A DNA stretch of 64,000 nt, taken from NCBI RefSeq assembly GCF_036700095.1, contig NZ_CP144918.1, positions 2,838,067 through 2,902,066 of the forward strand. The letters are read 5' to 3'. Source of the DNA: Pelagerythrobacter marensis (GTDB lineage Bacteria; Pseudomonadota; Alphaproteobacteria; Sphingomonadales; Sphingomonadaceae). Made by a program: the position numbers and the translations under genes. Under the pieces are notes generated by a model. That model saw only the letters and a program-made list of their open reading frames with translations, was not told the DNA's origin and did no database searches. Below are positions 46,899 through 56,061 of the stretch, piece after piece; position 1 is the first letter of the stretch; each line of letters begins with the position of its first letter.

Positions 46899-47143
46899 AT
46901 CTTGCTTCATCGCGGTTTAATGTCGATGACTCTATAAGGAGACTGTTGCCATCGCTTGCCTCGCTTGCGATGGAGCCGTTCGCCCTTTTTCGGGCGTATC
47001 GGGTTCCTGCTATTGCCAGCGGGGCTTGGCGCGGAAGGCGTTTCATCTCTTCCGGCGCACCCGTGTTCCAGAACGGTCGATTTCCCGCGAGCCCAGGGCG
47101 CGCGAGTCAGTATATCGGATTACACTATTACGGAGTTGAATTT
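46899..47143 (+). promoter_or_regulatory. Long structured leader before the secreted protein gene
   Basis: The 245-base spacer between cca and 47144 holds no gene. TATAAG at 46933-46938 is a possible -10 element, but no matching -35 was found. Two hairpins follow: CCATCGC (46949-46955) with GCGATGG (46967-46973), and CGCCC-TTTTTC-GGGCG at 46981-46996. The region may be a structured 5' leader. CGGAG at 47131-47135 is the ribosome site of the next gene. Confidence 0.35.
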
Positions 47144-47689
47144 ATGAAGTTCTCGAAAATGGCCCTTACCGCCATCGCCGCCGCCGGCCTCGCCACGGCC
47201 GCACACGCGCAGGGCGTGTCGGTCGGCGCGACCGTCTATGGGCCGGAAGGCAACTCGGTCGGCACGATCGAAAGCGTGGCGGATGGCGTGGTGACCGTCG
47301 ACACCGGCAAGCATCGCGCGCCGCTGCCCGCCAACGCTTTCGGCGAAGGCGAGCAGGGTCCGACCATCACCGTCACCAAGGCGCAGCTCAACGCCATGCT
47401 CGACGAGCAGGTCGCCGCCGCCAATGCCAAGCGCGACGCCGCGCTGGTCGAAACCGCGGCCGTGATCACTGCCGACGACCAGCAGCTGGGCGTGGTCAAG
47501 AGCGTCGAAGGCGACAACGTGATCGTCACCGGTGCCGAGACCGACCTGAACCTGCTGCGCGAGCATTTCGCCGTGAACCAGAACGGCCAGCTGATGGTCC
47601 TGTTCACCGAAGCGCAGATCGACCAGGCCCTCGCCGCGCAGACCGCCGCCGCCCAGGGCGGCCAGGGCGCAGCCGAAGGCTCCCGCTAA
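47144..47689 (+). CDS. Secreted hypothetical protein
   Basis: A 181-residue exported protein. A clear signal peptide (MKFSKMALTAIAAAGLATA ending AHAQ) leads to a mature chain with two internal repeats built around VYGPEGNSVGTIESV and ADDQQLGVVKSVEGD, each followed by a strand resembling VTVDTGKHRAPLPANAF or VIVTGAETDLNLL. They look like two PRC-barrel-like or SH3-like beta domains. A Q/A/G-rich tail ends the protein. No function is known. It has its own leader and a strong terminator, so it is a separate, probably well-expressed unit. Confidence 0.8.
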   Translation: MKFSKMALTAIAAAGLATAAHAQGVSVGATVYGPEGNSVGTIESVADGVVTVDTGKHRAPLPANAFGEGEQGPTITVTKAQLNAMLDEQVAAANAKRDAALVETAAVITADDQQLGVVKSVEGDNVIVTGAETDLNLLREHFAVNQNGQLMVLFTEAQIDQALAAQTAAAQGGQGAAEGSR

Positions 47690-47723
47690 GACACGGGCAA
47701 GACCCGGGCTTTCATGCCGAACC

Positions 47724-47764
47724 GGGGCCGGTCGCGCGCAGGGCGCGGCCGGCCCTTTTCTTTT
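47724..47764 (+). terminator. Rho-independent terminator of the secreted protein gene
   Basis: The stem pairs GGGGCCGGTCGCGC with GCGCGGCCGGCCC around a short loop, with CCTTTTCTTTT following. It lies 35 bases after the stop. It may also protect against read-through from parC on the opposite strand. Confidence 0.85.
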
Positions 47765-47857
47765 GGCGATCATCGCTCTTGCAAACCTGCGGCGGTCACA
47801 AGGCCGAAGGGAAGAGCCAGCCCTGCCTCCTGCCGAGCCCTTGCGCCCCCCTTCCCC

Positions 47858-47940
47858 GATCCCCGGCGAAGGCTGGGGTCTCGCGCTATCGGGCGAAGCC
47901 CTCCGCAGCCTGAGGTCCCTGCCTTCGCAGGGACACGGGC
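47858..47940 (+). repeat. Hairpin-flanked intergenic repeat, copy 1
   Basis: Two GC-rich hairpins (CCCCGGC-GAAG-GCTGGGG and GTCCCTGC-CTTC-GCAGGGAC) flank a core GCTATCGGGCG. The same element occurs twice near 59061-59212, once in reverse orientation, with roughly three quarters identity. It is a short palindromic element of the kind scattered between genes in Sphingomonadales. Confidence 0.65.
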
Positions 47941-47966
47941 GGGGTTAGGGGGAGAGGCGCTGCACC

Positions 47967-50264
47967 CTAAAACCGGTTGTCCTTCGGGAAGCCCTGCGGC
48001 GGCAGGCGGCCGGCGGCGCCGCGGGCGACTTTCCACTGCCAGATCTCGTTCTCCGTCCGCGTGCGGCCGGTCTCGCCGCCCATCGTCCAGCTCAGGCCAT
48101 CGGCCAGGGTGAAAGTCGTCGCGTCGCTCAGCCCGCCGTCGCGATAGCGTTGCAGCGTGACCCCCTGCCCGCGCGCGAGCATCGGCAGCTCTTCCAGGTT
48201 GAAGACCACCAGCTTGCGGTTGTCGCCGACGACCGCGACGTGATCGTGCGCATCGGCGATCTCGCGCACCACGCGCAGCTTCGCCCCGTCCTTGAGGTTG
48301 ACGACCTGGCGCCCCTTGCGCGTTTCGGCGAGGATCTCGTCGGTGGCGGCGGCGAAGCCCTTGCCGGTTGTCGCGGCGAGCAGGAGCTGCCCCTTCGGCC
48401 GGTGCACGACGAGGCCGACGACCTGCGCCTCGGGATCGATGTCGATCATGTTGCGGATCGGTTCGCCGAAACCGCGCGCGCCCGGCAGCTTGTCCGCGCC
48501 GAGGGTAAAAATCCGGCCATTGTCCGCTGCGACCAGCAGCTTGTCGGTCGTCTGCGCATGGAGCGCGAAGGCCGGCCCGTCGCCTTCCTTGAACTTCCAC
48601 TCGCTGTCGAGATCGGCGTGCCCTCTCGCCCCGCGTATCCAGCCCTTCTGCGACAGGATCACCGTCACCGGCTCCTTCTCGATCATCGCGTCCATGCTGA
48701 ATTCGACCGCGGGGGCGGCTTCGGCGATCGTCGTGCGGCGGCGGCCGAGCGGGGTGTCTTCGCCATATTCCTTGCGCAGCGCGGCCAGATCGCGCTTCAG
48801 CCGGGTGCGCTGGCGCGCCGGGCTGCCGAGCAGCTTGTCCAGCTCGTCCTGTTCCTTCAGCAGGTCGGCTTTCTCCTGCCGCAGCTGCATTTCCTCCAGC
48901 TTGCGCAAGCTGCGCAGCCGCATGTTGAGGATCGCTTCGGCCTGGCGTTCGGTCAGGTCGAACTCGGCCATCATCACCGGTTTCGGCTCGTCCTCGGTAC
49001 GGATGATCTCGATCACCCGGTCGAGGTTGAGGAAAGCGGCGATATAGCCTTCGACCAGCTCCAGCCGGCGCGCGATCTGCTCCAGCCGGTGGCGGCTGCG
49101 GCGCTGGAGCACGTCGATCTGGCTCTGCACCCAGTGAGTCAGCAGCTCCTTCAGCCCCATGACCATCGGCGTGCGGCCCATCCCGTCGGACACGTCGAGC
49201 ACGTTCATGTTGAGGCCGAAGCGCGTTTCGAGGTCGCTCAGCTTGTAGAGCGATTCCTTGAGCAGTTCGGGATCGACATTGCGGCTGCGCGGGACGAAGA
49301 CGAGGCGGATGTTCTCGTCGCTTTCGTCGCGAATATCCTCCAGGATCGGCAGCTTCTTGTCGGCGATGAGCTGCGCGATCTGTTCGATCAGCTTGCCCTT
49401 GGGCACCTGGTAGGGGATTTCGCTGACGACGAGCTGCCACTGCCCGCCGCTCAGCCGCGCGATCCCCGCGTCGCGATCTTCCGCGCGCTCCGCCTCCGCC
49501 GCGTGGAAGCGGGCGCGGATGCGGAAAGAGCCGCGCCCGGTCTCGTAAGCCTGCGAAATCGCCTCCGGGCTGTCGACTACCAGCCCGCCGGTGGCGAAGT
49601 CCGGCCCCTGGAACAGCTCCATCAGCCGCGCGTGCTCGACATGCGGGTTGTCGATCAGCTCCAGCGTGGCGTCGATCACCTCGGCCACGTTGTGGCTGGG
49701 GATATTGGTCGCCATGCCCACCGCGATCCCGCTGGCCCCGTTGGCGAGCAGATTGGGGAACAGGCCGGGGAAGACTTCGGGCTCGCTTTCCTCGCCGTTG
49801 TAAGTCGGGACGAAATCGACCGTCCCCTCGTCCAGCCCCTCCATCAGGCGCAGCGCGGTGCGGGTCAGGCGCGCTTCGGTATAGCGGTAGGCGGCGGCGT
49901 TATCGCCGTCGATATTGCCGAAATTGCCCTGCCCTTCGACCAGCGGATAGCGGAGCGCGAAATCCTGCGCGAGGCGCACCATCGCGTCGTAGACGCTGGC
50001 ATCGCCGTGCGGGTGATACTTGCCGATCACGTCGCCGACTACGCGGGCGGATTTCTTGAAGGCCGAGGAAGGGTCGAGCTTGAGCTGGCGCATCGCCCAC
50101 AGCAGCCGGCGATGAACCGGCTTCAGCCCGTCGCGCAGGTCGGGCAGCGAACGCGCGGTGATCGTCGACAGGGCATAGACGAGATAGCGTTCTTCCAGCG
50201 CCGAATCGAACGGCGCGTCGACGATCGCGTCGAAGGGATCTTTTTCGTCTTCAATGGTGGCCAT
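47967..50264 (-). CDS. parC: DNA topoisomerase IV subunit A
   Basis: ParC cuts and rejoins DNA and with ParE decatenates daughter chromosomes. The 765-residue protein has the N-terminal breakage-reunion domain: [60 protein letters not shown], with catalytic Tyr in AAYRYTEAR. The C-terminal ~300 residues form a beta-pinwheel. Quinolone-region positions show ordinary residues (GDxS in [10 protein letters not shown]). The length and absence of GyrA-box GQRGGKG favour ParC over GyrA. It is convergent with the preceding secreted protein gene. Confidence 0.93.
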   Translation of the reverse strand: MATIEDEKDPFDAIVDAPFDSALEERYLVYALSTITARSLPDLRDGLKPVHRRLLWAMRQLKLDPSSAFKKSARVVGDVIGKYHPHGDASVYDAMVRLAQDFALRYPLVEGQGNFGNIDGDNAAAYRYTEARLTRTALRLMEGLDEGTVDFVPTYNGEESEPEVFPGLFPNLLANGASGIAVGMATNIPSHNVAEVIDATLELIDNPHVEHARLMELFQGPDFATGGLVVDSPEAISQAYETGRGSFRIRARFHAAEAERAEDRDAGIARLSGGQWQLVVSEIPYQVPKGKLIEQIAQLIADKKLPILEDIRDESDENIRLVFVPRSRNVDPELLKESLYKLSDLETRFGLNMNVLDVSDGMGRTPMVMGLKELLTHWVQSQIDVLQRRSRHRLEQIARRLELVEGYIAAFLNLDRVIEIIRTEDEPKPVMMAEFDLTERQAEAILNMRLRSLRKLEEMQLRQEKADLLKEQDELDKLLGSPARQRTRLKRDLAALRKEYGEDTPLGRRRTTIAEAAPAVEFSMDAMIEKEPVTVILSQKGWIRGARGHADLDSEWKFKEGDGPAFALHAQTTDKLLVAADNGRIFTLGADKLPGARGFGEPIRNMIDIDPEAQVVGLVVHRPKGQLLLAATTGKGFAAATDEILAETRKGRQVVNLKDGAKLRVVREIADAHDHVAVVGDNRKLVVFNLEELPMLARGQGVTLQRYRDGGLSDATTFTLADGLSWTMGGETGRTRTENEIWQWKVARGAAGRLPPQGFPKDNRF

Positions 50265-50362
50265 GCCACTGGTCCTAGCAGCGCCACGGGCTGGCTAGAA
50301 GAGCGGAACGGCGCGCTTTCCCCACGCGTTTGGGGGGGACAACCGCAAACAGGAGACACCTT

Positions 50363-50902
50363 ATGGCACGCGCACTTATCCTTGCCACCGACGGCTTCGA
50401 ACAATCCGAGCTTACCGGCCCGCGCGACAATCTGGAACAGGCCGGCATCGAGACGACGATCGCCAGCCTGGAGGACGGCGAAATCCGCGGCTGGGACCGG
50501 AAGGACTGGGGCGAGAGCGTCAAGGTCGACCTTACCGTGGGCGAAGTCGAGGTGGGCGACTACGACGCGCTCGTCCTGCCGGGCGGCCAGATCAATCCCG
50601 ACGTGCTGCGAATGGACGACGACGCGGTCGCGCTGGTCCGCCGCTTCGCGGAGGCAGGCAAGACCGTCGCGGCAATCTGCCACGCGCCCTGGCTGCTGGC
50701 CGAAGCCGGCCTGATCGAGGGCAAGACGGTGACGAGCTGGCCTTCGATCCGCACCGACCTGAGGAACGCAGGCGCGAACGTCGTCGACCAGGAGGTGGCC
50801 GAAGACGGCATCTTCATCACCAGCCGCAAGCCGGACGACATTCCGGCCTTTTCGAAAGCGATCATCGCCCGGCTCGGGGGCGAAGGCCGCCAGGCGGCCT
50901 GA
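50363..50902 (+). CDS. DJ-1/PfpI family protein
   Basis: A 179-residue class I glutamine amidotransferase-like protein of the PfpI/DJ-1 family. The signature Cys is in AAICHAPWLLAEAG, and the nearby Glu region FEQSELTGPRDNLEQAG and VLPGGQINPDVLR are as expected. Members act as proteases, chaperones or protein/nucleotide deglycases; which applies is not known. ATG 50363 has AGGAGA at 50351-50356, a good ribosome site, so the upstream longer frame is not used. It is divergent from parC. Confidence 0.86.
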   Translation: MARALILATDGFEQSELTGPRDNLEQAGIETTIASLEDGEIRGWDRKDWGESVKVDLTVGEVEVGDYDALVLPGGQINPDVLRMDDDAVALVRRFAEAGKTVAAICHAPWLLAEAGLIEGKTVTSWPSIRTDLRNAGANVVDQEVAEDGIFITSRKPDDIPAFSKAIIARLGGEGRQAA

Positions 50903-50965
50903 GGGAGAACCTGACGGGGCGGGCGGGCGACCGGCCGCCTCGCGCTGGGTCTCGCCCCGAGGCGG

Positions 50966-51301
50966 TCAGATCACGCTCATATCGTGGCTTTCGGGCGGGA
51001 TGCGGACTTCCAGGCCGTCCAGCTCTTCGCGCAGCAGGATCTGGCACGACAGGCGGCTGGTCCGCTGAACCCCGGCGGCGAGGTCGAGCATGTCCTCTTC
51101 CTCCTCGCTTGCTTCGGGCAGGCGCGCGAACCATTCGGCGGCGACGATCACATGGCAGGTGGAACACGCCATCTGCCCTTCGCACGTCCCCTCCAGCGGC
51201 ATGCCGGCGGCCTGCGCCAGATCGAGCAGCGGCGTGCCCTCCTCCCCCTCGGCCTCGATCACCGCGCCGCGCGGCGAGACGAAGCGCACCCGCACGGTCA
51301 C
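50966..51301 (-). CDS. [2Fe-2S] ferredoxin, adrenodoxin type
   Basis: A small electron carrier of 111 residues. Its four cluster Cys have the spacing of adrenodoxin/ISC ferredoxins: CEGQMACSTC gives C-x5-C-x2-C and LSCQILL gives the fourth. The start is GTG 51301, overlapping the upstream cysteine desulfurase stop by four bases (GTGA). Together with two desulfurase genes on the same strand it forms a small Fe-S unit, with the ferredoxin supplying electrons for cluster assembly or being one of its clients. Confidence 0.9.
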   Translation of the reverse strand: MTVRVRFVSPRGAVIEAEGEEGTPLLDLAQAAGMPLEGTCEGQMACSTCHVIVAAEWFARLPEASEEEEDMLDLAAGVQRTSRLSCQILLREELDGLEVRIPPESHDMSVI

Positions 51302-52377
51302 GCGCCTTGCGCCTCCGCCGCGGCCTCGATCAGCCCGGCACCGCGCTCGAGCTGTTCGATCGTGGTATAGCGGCCGAAGCCGATGCGGATCGCGGTCTTC
51401 GCCTGCGCTTCCGACAGGCCGATCGCCTTCAGCACGTGGCTGGTCTTGCCCGAGCCGCTGGCGCAGGCCGACCCGGCGGAGAACATGACCTCGCGGCATT
51501 CGCTCATCAGGCGGGCGACATCGAGACCTTCCCGGCGGATGTTGAGATTGCCGTGCCAGCGGGGGTCGGCGGCGCCGTTGAGCGTCCAGCCGGAGAACAG
51601 CTCACGTGCGCGGGTCCACAGCCTCTCGATATGCGCCGCGTCCTCCTCCATCCGCGCTTTCGCCACTTGCGCCGCCGCGCCGAACCCGGCGCAGAGCGCG
51701 GGGCTGAGCGTGCCGGACCGCAGGCCTTCCTGCAGCCCGCCGGTGACCTGCGGATCGAGTTCCAGCCCGTCGCGCACCCACAGCGCGCCGATCCCCTTCG
51801 GCCCGTGCATCTTGTGCGCGCTGATCGCGATCATGTCGGCGGCGGGCACGTCCATCTTGCCGCAGGCCTGGACCGCGTCGCACAGGAACAGCGCGCCGTT
51901 CCGGCGTGCCCGTTCGCTCCATTCGGCGACCGGCTGGATCGTGCCGATCTCGTTGTTGACCGCCATCACCGCGATCAGCCCGGTGCCCTCCGGCAGCGCC
52001 GCGGCGGGATCGGTCAGTCCCTCGCCATCGACCGGGATTTCGACCGCATTGCCCAGCGCCCGCGCGGTATCGCGGACCGCGGGGTGCTCGATCGCGGAAA
52101 AGGCGATGCCCGGCGCGCGATGCGGCGCCGAACCGCGCATCGCCAGGTTCACCGCTTCGCAGGCATTGCCGGTGAAGATCACCCGCCCGCCGGGCGGCAG
52201 GAGCGCGGCGACCCGCTCGCGCGCGATCTCGACCGCCGCCGCCGCCTGCCGCCCCATGCGGTGCGGGCTGTGGGGATTGGCGAAGGCCGTGCCTTCCGGC
52301 CCGTCGAGCCAGCGCAGCATCGCTTCGCGCGCCTCGGGCGCCAGCGGCGTGGTCGCCTGGTAATCGAGATAGATCAT
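51298..52377 (-). CDS. Cysteine desulfurase (NifS/IscS-like)
   Basis: PLP enzyme that removes sulfur from cysteine for Fe-S clusters and thiolation. The 359-residue protein begins with IYLDYQATTPLAPEAREAM, has the Schiff-base Lys in ISAHKMHGPKGIGAL, and the catalytic Cys loop SAGSACASGSGKTSHVL. DHAAT is replaced by DYQAT, which many IscS-like enzymes also have. ATG 52377 fits this start. It overlaps the ferredoxin and lies 13 bases after the second desulfurase gene. Confidence 0.92.
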   Translation of the reverse strand: MIYLDYQATTPLAPEAREAMLRWLDGPEGTAFANPHSPHRMGRQAAAAVEIARERVAALLPPGGRVIFTGNACEAVNLAMRGSAPHRAPGIAFSAIEHPAVRDTARALGNAVEIPVDGEGLTDPAAALPEGTGLIAVMAVNNEIGTIQPVAEWSERARRNGALFLCDAVQACGKMDVPAADMIAISAHKMHGPKGIGALWVRDGLELDPQVTGGLQEGLRSGTLSPALCAGFGAAAQVAKARMEEDAAHIERLWTRARELFSGWTLNGAADPRWHGNLNIRREGLDVARLMSECREVMFSAGSACASGSGKTSHVLKAIGLSEAQAKTAIRIGFGRYTTIEQLERGAGLIEAAAEAQGA

Positions 52378-52390
52378 CGGCCCGCCATAG

Positions 52391-53428
52391 TCATTGGCAG
52401 AGCGATGTCCATGCCGCGACGAACCGCTCCAGCTCCTCGGCGGTCGTGCTCCAGCCCAGGCTGACGCGGATCGTCCGGGCGGCGATTTCGTCGGCGACGC
52501 CGAAGGCATCGAGAACGCGGCTCTTCTTCAGCGTGCCGGAGGAGCAGGCGCTGCCCGCCGAGACCGCGAAGCCCATCGCGTCGAGCCGGATCAACAGCGC
52601 CTGCGCGCTCATCGCCGGATGCGCGAGCGCGAGGATATGCGGCGCCTGCTCCTCGCCGGGCGCCACGCGAACCGCGCGGAAGGCGGCCGCGAAAGCCTCC
52701 CGCTGCGCGGCATCGGTCCGCCAGTCACCGGCCATTTCGAGCGCCGCGGCGAAGCCCATGATCGCCGGCAGGTTCTCGGTCCCCGCGCGATAGCCGCGCT
52801 CGTGCCCGCCGACCGGCTCCAGCATAGCGAAGTCGCGGACCAGCAGCGCCCCGACGCCGACCGGGCCGCCCAGCTTGTGCGCGGAGACGACCGCCATGTC
52901 GCATTCGGGCAAGGCGATCTTGCCCGCCGACTGCGCGCAATCGGCGAGCACCAGCCCGCCCGCCTGGCGCAGGCGCTCCGCCGCCGAGCCCTGTTGCAGG
53001 ACAAGCGTGCCGGTTTCCGGGTTGAGCTGCTGGATCGCCACCAGAGGCCGGCCCTGCCCCGCCAGCGCCGCGTCGAGCGCGCCTGTATCCACCGCGCCAT
53101 CGCGCATCGGCACCGCCTCGGCGCCGGGCGCCGCGCGGAACACGGCATCGTGCTCCACGGCCGAGACGATCCGCCGGTCCGCTTTCGCGCGCCCCAGCGC
53201 GATCGCCAGCGCCTCGCTCGCGCCCGAAGTGAAGATCGCTTCCCCTTCCCACGCCAGCGCGCGTTTGACCCGCTCGCGCGCATCCTCCAGCGCGGCCTTG
53301 GCCTTGCGCCCCTCCGCGTGGGGGCTGGAGGGGTTGGCCCAGATGGCAAAGCCGTCCGCCATCGCTGCGCGTGCCTCGGGGCGAAGCGGGCTGGTCGCGG
53401 CATGATCGAGATAGATGCGGTCGGGAAT
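52391..53428 (-). CDS. Cysteine desulfurase with ATT start codon
   Basis: A second desulfurase of 345 residues: Schiff-base Lys in SAHKLGGPVGVGALL, Cys loop SAGSACSSGTLKKSRVL, and RAGTENLPAIMGF. The N-terminal YLDHAATSPLRPEAR motif (codons upstream of ATG 53362) is present in frame but no ATG, GTG or TTG precedes it. The only plausible codon in place of ATG is ATT 53428, giving PDRIYLDHAATSP. Starting at ATG 53362 would lose the strand and the substrate-binding YLDHAAT motif. A weak CGAGAG lies ~10 bases before ATT. Either ATT is used, as in infC, or a point mutation has damaged the gene. Confidence 0.85.
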   Translation of the reverse strand: MPDRIYLDHAATSPLRPEARAAMADGFAIWANPSSPHAEGRKAKAALEDARERVKRALAWEGEAIFTSGASEALAIALGRAKADRRIVSAVEHDAVFRAAPGAEAVPMRDGAVDTGALDAALAGQGRPLVAIQQLNPETGTLVLQQGSAAERLRQAGGLVLADCAQSAGKIALPECDMAVVSAHKLGGPVGVGALLVRDFAMLEPVGGHERGYRAGTENLPAIMGFAAALEMAGDWRTDAAQREAFAAAFRAVRVAPGEEQAPHILALAHPAMSAQALLIRLDAMGFAVSAGSACSSGTLKKSRVLDAFGVADEIAARTIRVSLGWSTTAEELERFVAAWTSLCQ

Positions 53429-53553
53429 CGGGGCTCTCGTGGTCGGCGGAAAGATGCGGCGGCGATTGCGATTTTGCTCGGGCGCACTATATAGCGCGGC
53501 ACCTCGCGCGCGCCAGCCGTGCGATTGTCAGCTCTAGCAGGTGCCACCCGCCC

Positions 53554-54210
53554 ATGCCCTCAGTCATCTTTCCCGGCCCCGAAGGCCGCCTCGAAGGTCG
53601 TTTCTCTCCGCCCCCGCGCCCGCGCGCGCCCGTTGCGATGATCCTCCACCCGCACCCGCAGGGGGGCGGCACGATGAACGAGCGGATCACGCAGCGGCTT
53701 TACAAGACGTTCGTCGATCGCGGCTTCGCCACGCTGCGGTTCAACTTTCGCGGCGTCGGGCGCAGCCAGGGCAGCTTCGACAACGGGGTGGGCGAGCTGT
53801 CCGATGCCGCCGCCGCGCTCGACTGGGTGCAGTCGATCCACCAGGAAGCGCAGGTCACCTGGGTCGCGGGGGTCAGCTTCGGCGCCCTGATCGGGATGCA
53901 GCTGCTGATGCGCCGGCCCGAGATTCGCGGCTTCATCTCGATCGCGCCGCCCGCCAACATGTATGATTTCAGCTTCCTCGCCCCGTGCCCGGCCAGCGGC
54001 ATTTTCGTCCAGGGCGCGGCCGACAGCGTGGTGCAGCCGGCCGCCGTCGCCAAGCTGGTGGAAAAGCTGCGGACGCAGAAGCACATCACCATCCATCACG
54101 AGGAAATCCCGCGGGCCAATCACTTCTTCGAAAACGAGATCGACGAACTGATGGCCTCGGTCGACAACTACCTCGACTTCCGCCTCGATCCCAATTGCCC
54201 GATCAAATAG
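53554..54210 (+). CDS. Alpha/beta hydrolase
   Basis: A 218-residue hydrolase of the short DUF-type alpha/beta family near CPI17/'YcjY-like' enzymes. HPHPQGGGTMNERITQ near residue 30 is typical, RFNFRGVGRSQGSFD gives the oxyanion region, and GVSFGALIGMQLL is the nucleophile elbow; PRANHFFENEIDEL supplies the His. The substrate is unknown. ATG 53554 places these motifs normally. It is divergent from the cysteine desulfurases, with the ~125-base gap containing both promoters. Confidence 0.85.
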   Translation: MPSVIFPGPEGRLEGRFSPPPRPRAPVAMILHPHPQGGGTMNERITQRLYKTFVDRGFATLRFNFRGVGRSQGSFDNGVGELSDAAAALDWVQSIHQEAQVTWVAGVSFGALIGMQLLMRRPEIRGFISIAPPANMYDFSFLAPCPASGIFVQGAADSVVQPAAVAKLVEKLRTQKHITIHHEEIPRANHFFENEIDELMASVDNYLDFRLDPNCPIK

Positions 54211-54379
54211 AGCCGTTTTCGGCAAGGCTGAAACCGCACCGGCCCGCTGCGCGGCGCGGCTGGTTGCGCTCTGCAACCCGAAACCGTTAGGCTTCGACGC
54301 TGTAACGTTGTATCATTCCTGTCGCGGGAGGGCTTGCCCCGGCCTCGTCCGAGGGCGAACCGGAGAGAGGAGTGTCCCG

Positions 54380-55054
54380 ATGGCCTATATCGATTCCCGT
54401 TCGCGGAACGACCGCATCAAGTCGGTCGCCGGCGTGGTCGCCGTTCATGGCGCGCTCGGCTATGCCTTGCTGGTCGGCTTGCAGGCGAGCGGCGTCATAG
54501 AGGAGGTGCCGACGCTGATCGGCGAAACGATAACCGAAGTGCCGGTGGCCCCGCCGCCCGAGCCCGACCCCGCGCCGTCCGCCGACGACCCGGCCCCGTC
54601 GACCAACCCGGCAACGGCGCCGACACCCACGATCGACCTGCCCGACACCCGCCCCGACATCGCGGTGATCGATATCGAGCTGCCGCCGATCGCGCTCGAC
54701 AACGAGATCGTGCCGCTGCCCACCCCTGCGCCCTCGCCCGGCCTCGGTGCGGGGCAGGAGCCGGTCGCGGCGAGCCCGCGCAACGATCCGGCAGGCTGGG
54801 TGACGCAGGGCGATTATCGCGCTTCGTGGATCAACCGCGAGCTGACCGGCATCGCGCGCTTCCGGCTGGACATCGGGGCTGACGGGCGGGTGCGGAGCTG
54901 CACGATCACCGGCTCCAGCGGCCATGCCGAACTCGACCGCGCGACCTGCGACCTGGTGACGCGGCGCGCCCGGTTCGAACCGGCGCGCGGCGTCGACGGC
55001 AGCCGGGCGCCGGGCAGCTACAGCAGCGCGGTATCCTGGCAGATCCCGAACTGA
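54380..55054 (+). CDS. TonB-family energy transducer
   Basis: A 224-residue TonB-like protein. A single N-terminal anchor helix (VVAVHGALGYALLVGLQAS) is followed by a long Pro-rich spacer (PPPEPDPAPSADDPAPS), crossing the periplasm. The C-terminal domain has ISGFARFRL-type GIARFRLDIGADGRVRSC and a final RRARFEPARG, which contact outer-membrane receptor TonB boxes. It probably works with ExbB/ExbD, not found here, and could drive receptors such as that at 10026. AGAGGAG lies ahead of ATG 54380. Confidence 0.85.
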   Translation: MAYIDSRSRNDRIKSVAGVVAVHGALGYALLVGLQASGVIEEVPTLIGETITEVPVAPPPEPDPAPSADDPAPSTNPATAPTPTIDLPDTRPDIAVIDIELPPIALDNEIVPLPTPAPSPGLGAGQEPVAASPRNDPAGWVTQGDYRASWINRELTGIARFRLDIGADGRVRSCTITGSSGHAELDRATCDLVTRRARFEPARGVDGSRAPGSYSSAVSWQIPN

Positions 55055-55067
55055 GATAGCGATCCCG

Positions 55068-55277
55068 CTATTCGGCGGCGCGCTGCTCGATCCTGTCGAG
55101 CGGGGCGTCGCCGTCCGACGTCGGCACGGTCCAGATCGCGACATTGGCGAAACAGACCAGCGCGAGCACGACCATCAGCAGCGCCTGCTTCGCCGATCCG
55201 CCTTTGCGCCACAGGACGAAGGCGCCCGCCAGCAGCGCGAAGCCGGCCAGCATGACGATGGAAAGCACGGCGCCCAT
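55068..55277 (-). CDS. Small two-helix membrane protein
   Basis: A 69-residue protein with two predicted membrane helices (MLAGFALLAGAFVLW and LLMVVLALVCFANVAIWTV) separated by the positive loop RKGGSAKQ, and a soluble acidic end. ATG 55277 lies 5 bases after the stop of the DUF937 gene on the same strand, so they are probably co-transcribed. No family is recognised; function unknown. Confidence 0.7.
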   Translation of the reverse strand: MGAVLSIVMLAGFALLAGAFVLWRKGGSAKQALLMVVLALVCFANVAIWTVPTSDGDAPLDRIEQRAAE

Positions 55278-55282
55278 CGCGA

Positions 55283-55900
55283 TCAGCCGCGCAGCTTGCC
55301 GGCCATGCCGATGATGTCGTCGAGCGGATTGCCGTCGCCGTCGAAATCGAGCATCGCACCGATCCCGCCCGGTCCGCCGCCCGCGGCCGCACCGCCGGAC
55401 CGGCGCCCGCCACCCAGCATTCCGCCCAGGATATTGCCGAGGATTCCCCCGCCGCCGCGCCCCGCGGCCGGGCGCGTGCCGCCCCCGCCCGCCTGCGAGG
55501 AAAGGTATCCGCCCACCAGCATGGCGAGGATCGGCAGCATCTTCTTGAGCAGCGCCGGGTCCAGCCCGCTCTGCTGCGAGGCGTGGCCGGCCACCTGGCG
55601 GCTCACGTCCTTCGAGCCGAAAATCTGCCCCAGAACGTCGTTGCCGCGCGAAACGTCGGTCGGCTGCGGGCCGAGCACGTTTTCCATCAGGCCGCTGCCG
55701 CCGAGGCTGCCGAGCATTCCGACGAGGTCGCCGATCCCGCCCGAGCCTGCGCCCCCCGCCTGGCAGCGTTTGCGAAATCCCCCCAGGATGGCGGGAAGGA
55801 GCGATTCGGCGCCGTTTGCCGCCTGCGCCTCGCTGATGCCCAGCTGATCGGCCATCGCGCTCAGGCCGCCGCTCTGGCGCAGTGCATCGAGCATGTTCAT
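55283..55900 (-). CDS. DUF937 (YidB-like) protein with Asp-rich loop
   Basis: A 205-residue protein. LDALRQSGGLSAMADQLGIS followed by AANGAESLLPAILGG is the DUF937 core. A glycine-rich linker follows, then the C-terminal DFDGDGNPLDDIIGMAGKL. The loop DFDGDGNPLDDI is a dockerin/EF-hand-like calcium-binding pattern. The family has no proven function; E. coli YidB is a relative. AACATG precedes ATG 55900. It is divergent from the DUF3597 gene and upstream of a small membrane protein. Confidence 0.86.
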   Translation of the reverse strand: MNMLDALRQSGGLSAMADQLGISEAQAANGAESLLPAILGGFRKRCQAGGAGSGGIGDLVGMLGSLGGSGLMENVLGPQPTDVSRGNDVLGQIFGSKDVSRQVAGHASQQSGLDPALLKKMLPILAMLVGGYLSSQAGGGGTRPAAGRGGGGILGNILGGMLGGGRRSGGAAAGGGPGGIGAMLDFDGDGNPLDDIIGMAGKLRG

Positions 55901-56061
55901 TCACCGGCTCCTTGTCTAACCTGTCGTGGCGGTCGTAGAACCGCAAGCCGCAGCTTAGGGCGTTCGGATGACCGGGAAAAGTCATGAACGAGTCTCATCC
56001 GCGCCCTAGTTTGCAACAGGGCATCCGACGGGTCGGATGCGATAGAGGAGTTCGAACAGCC

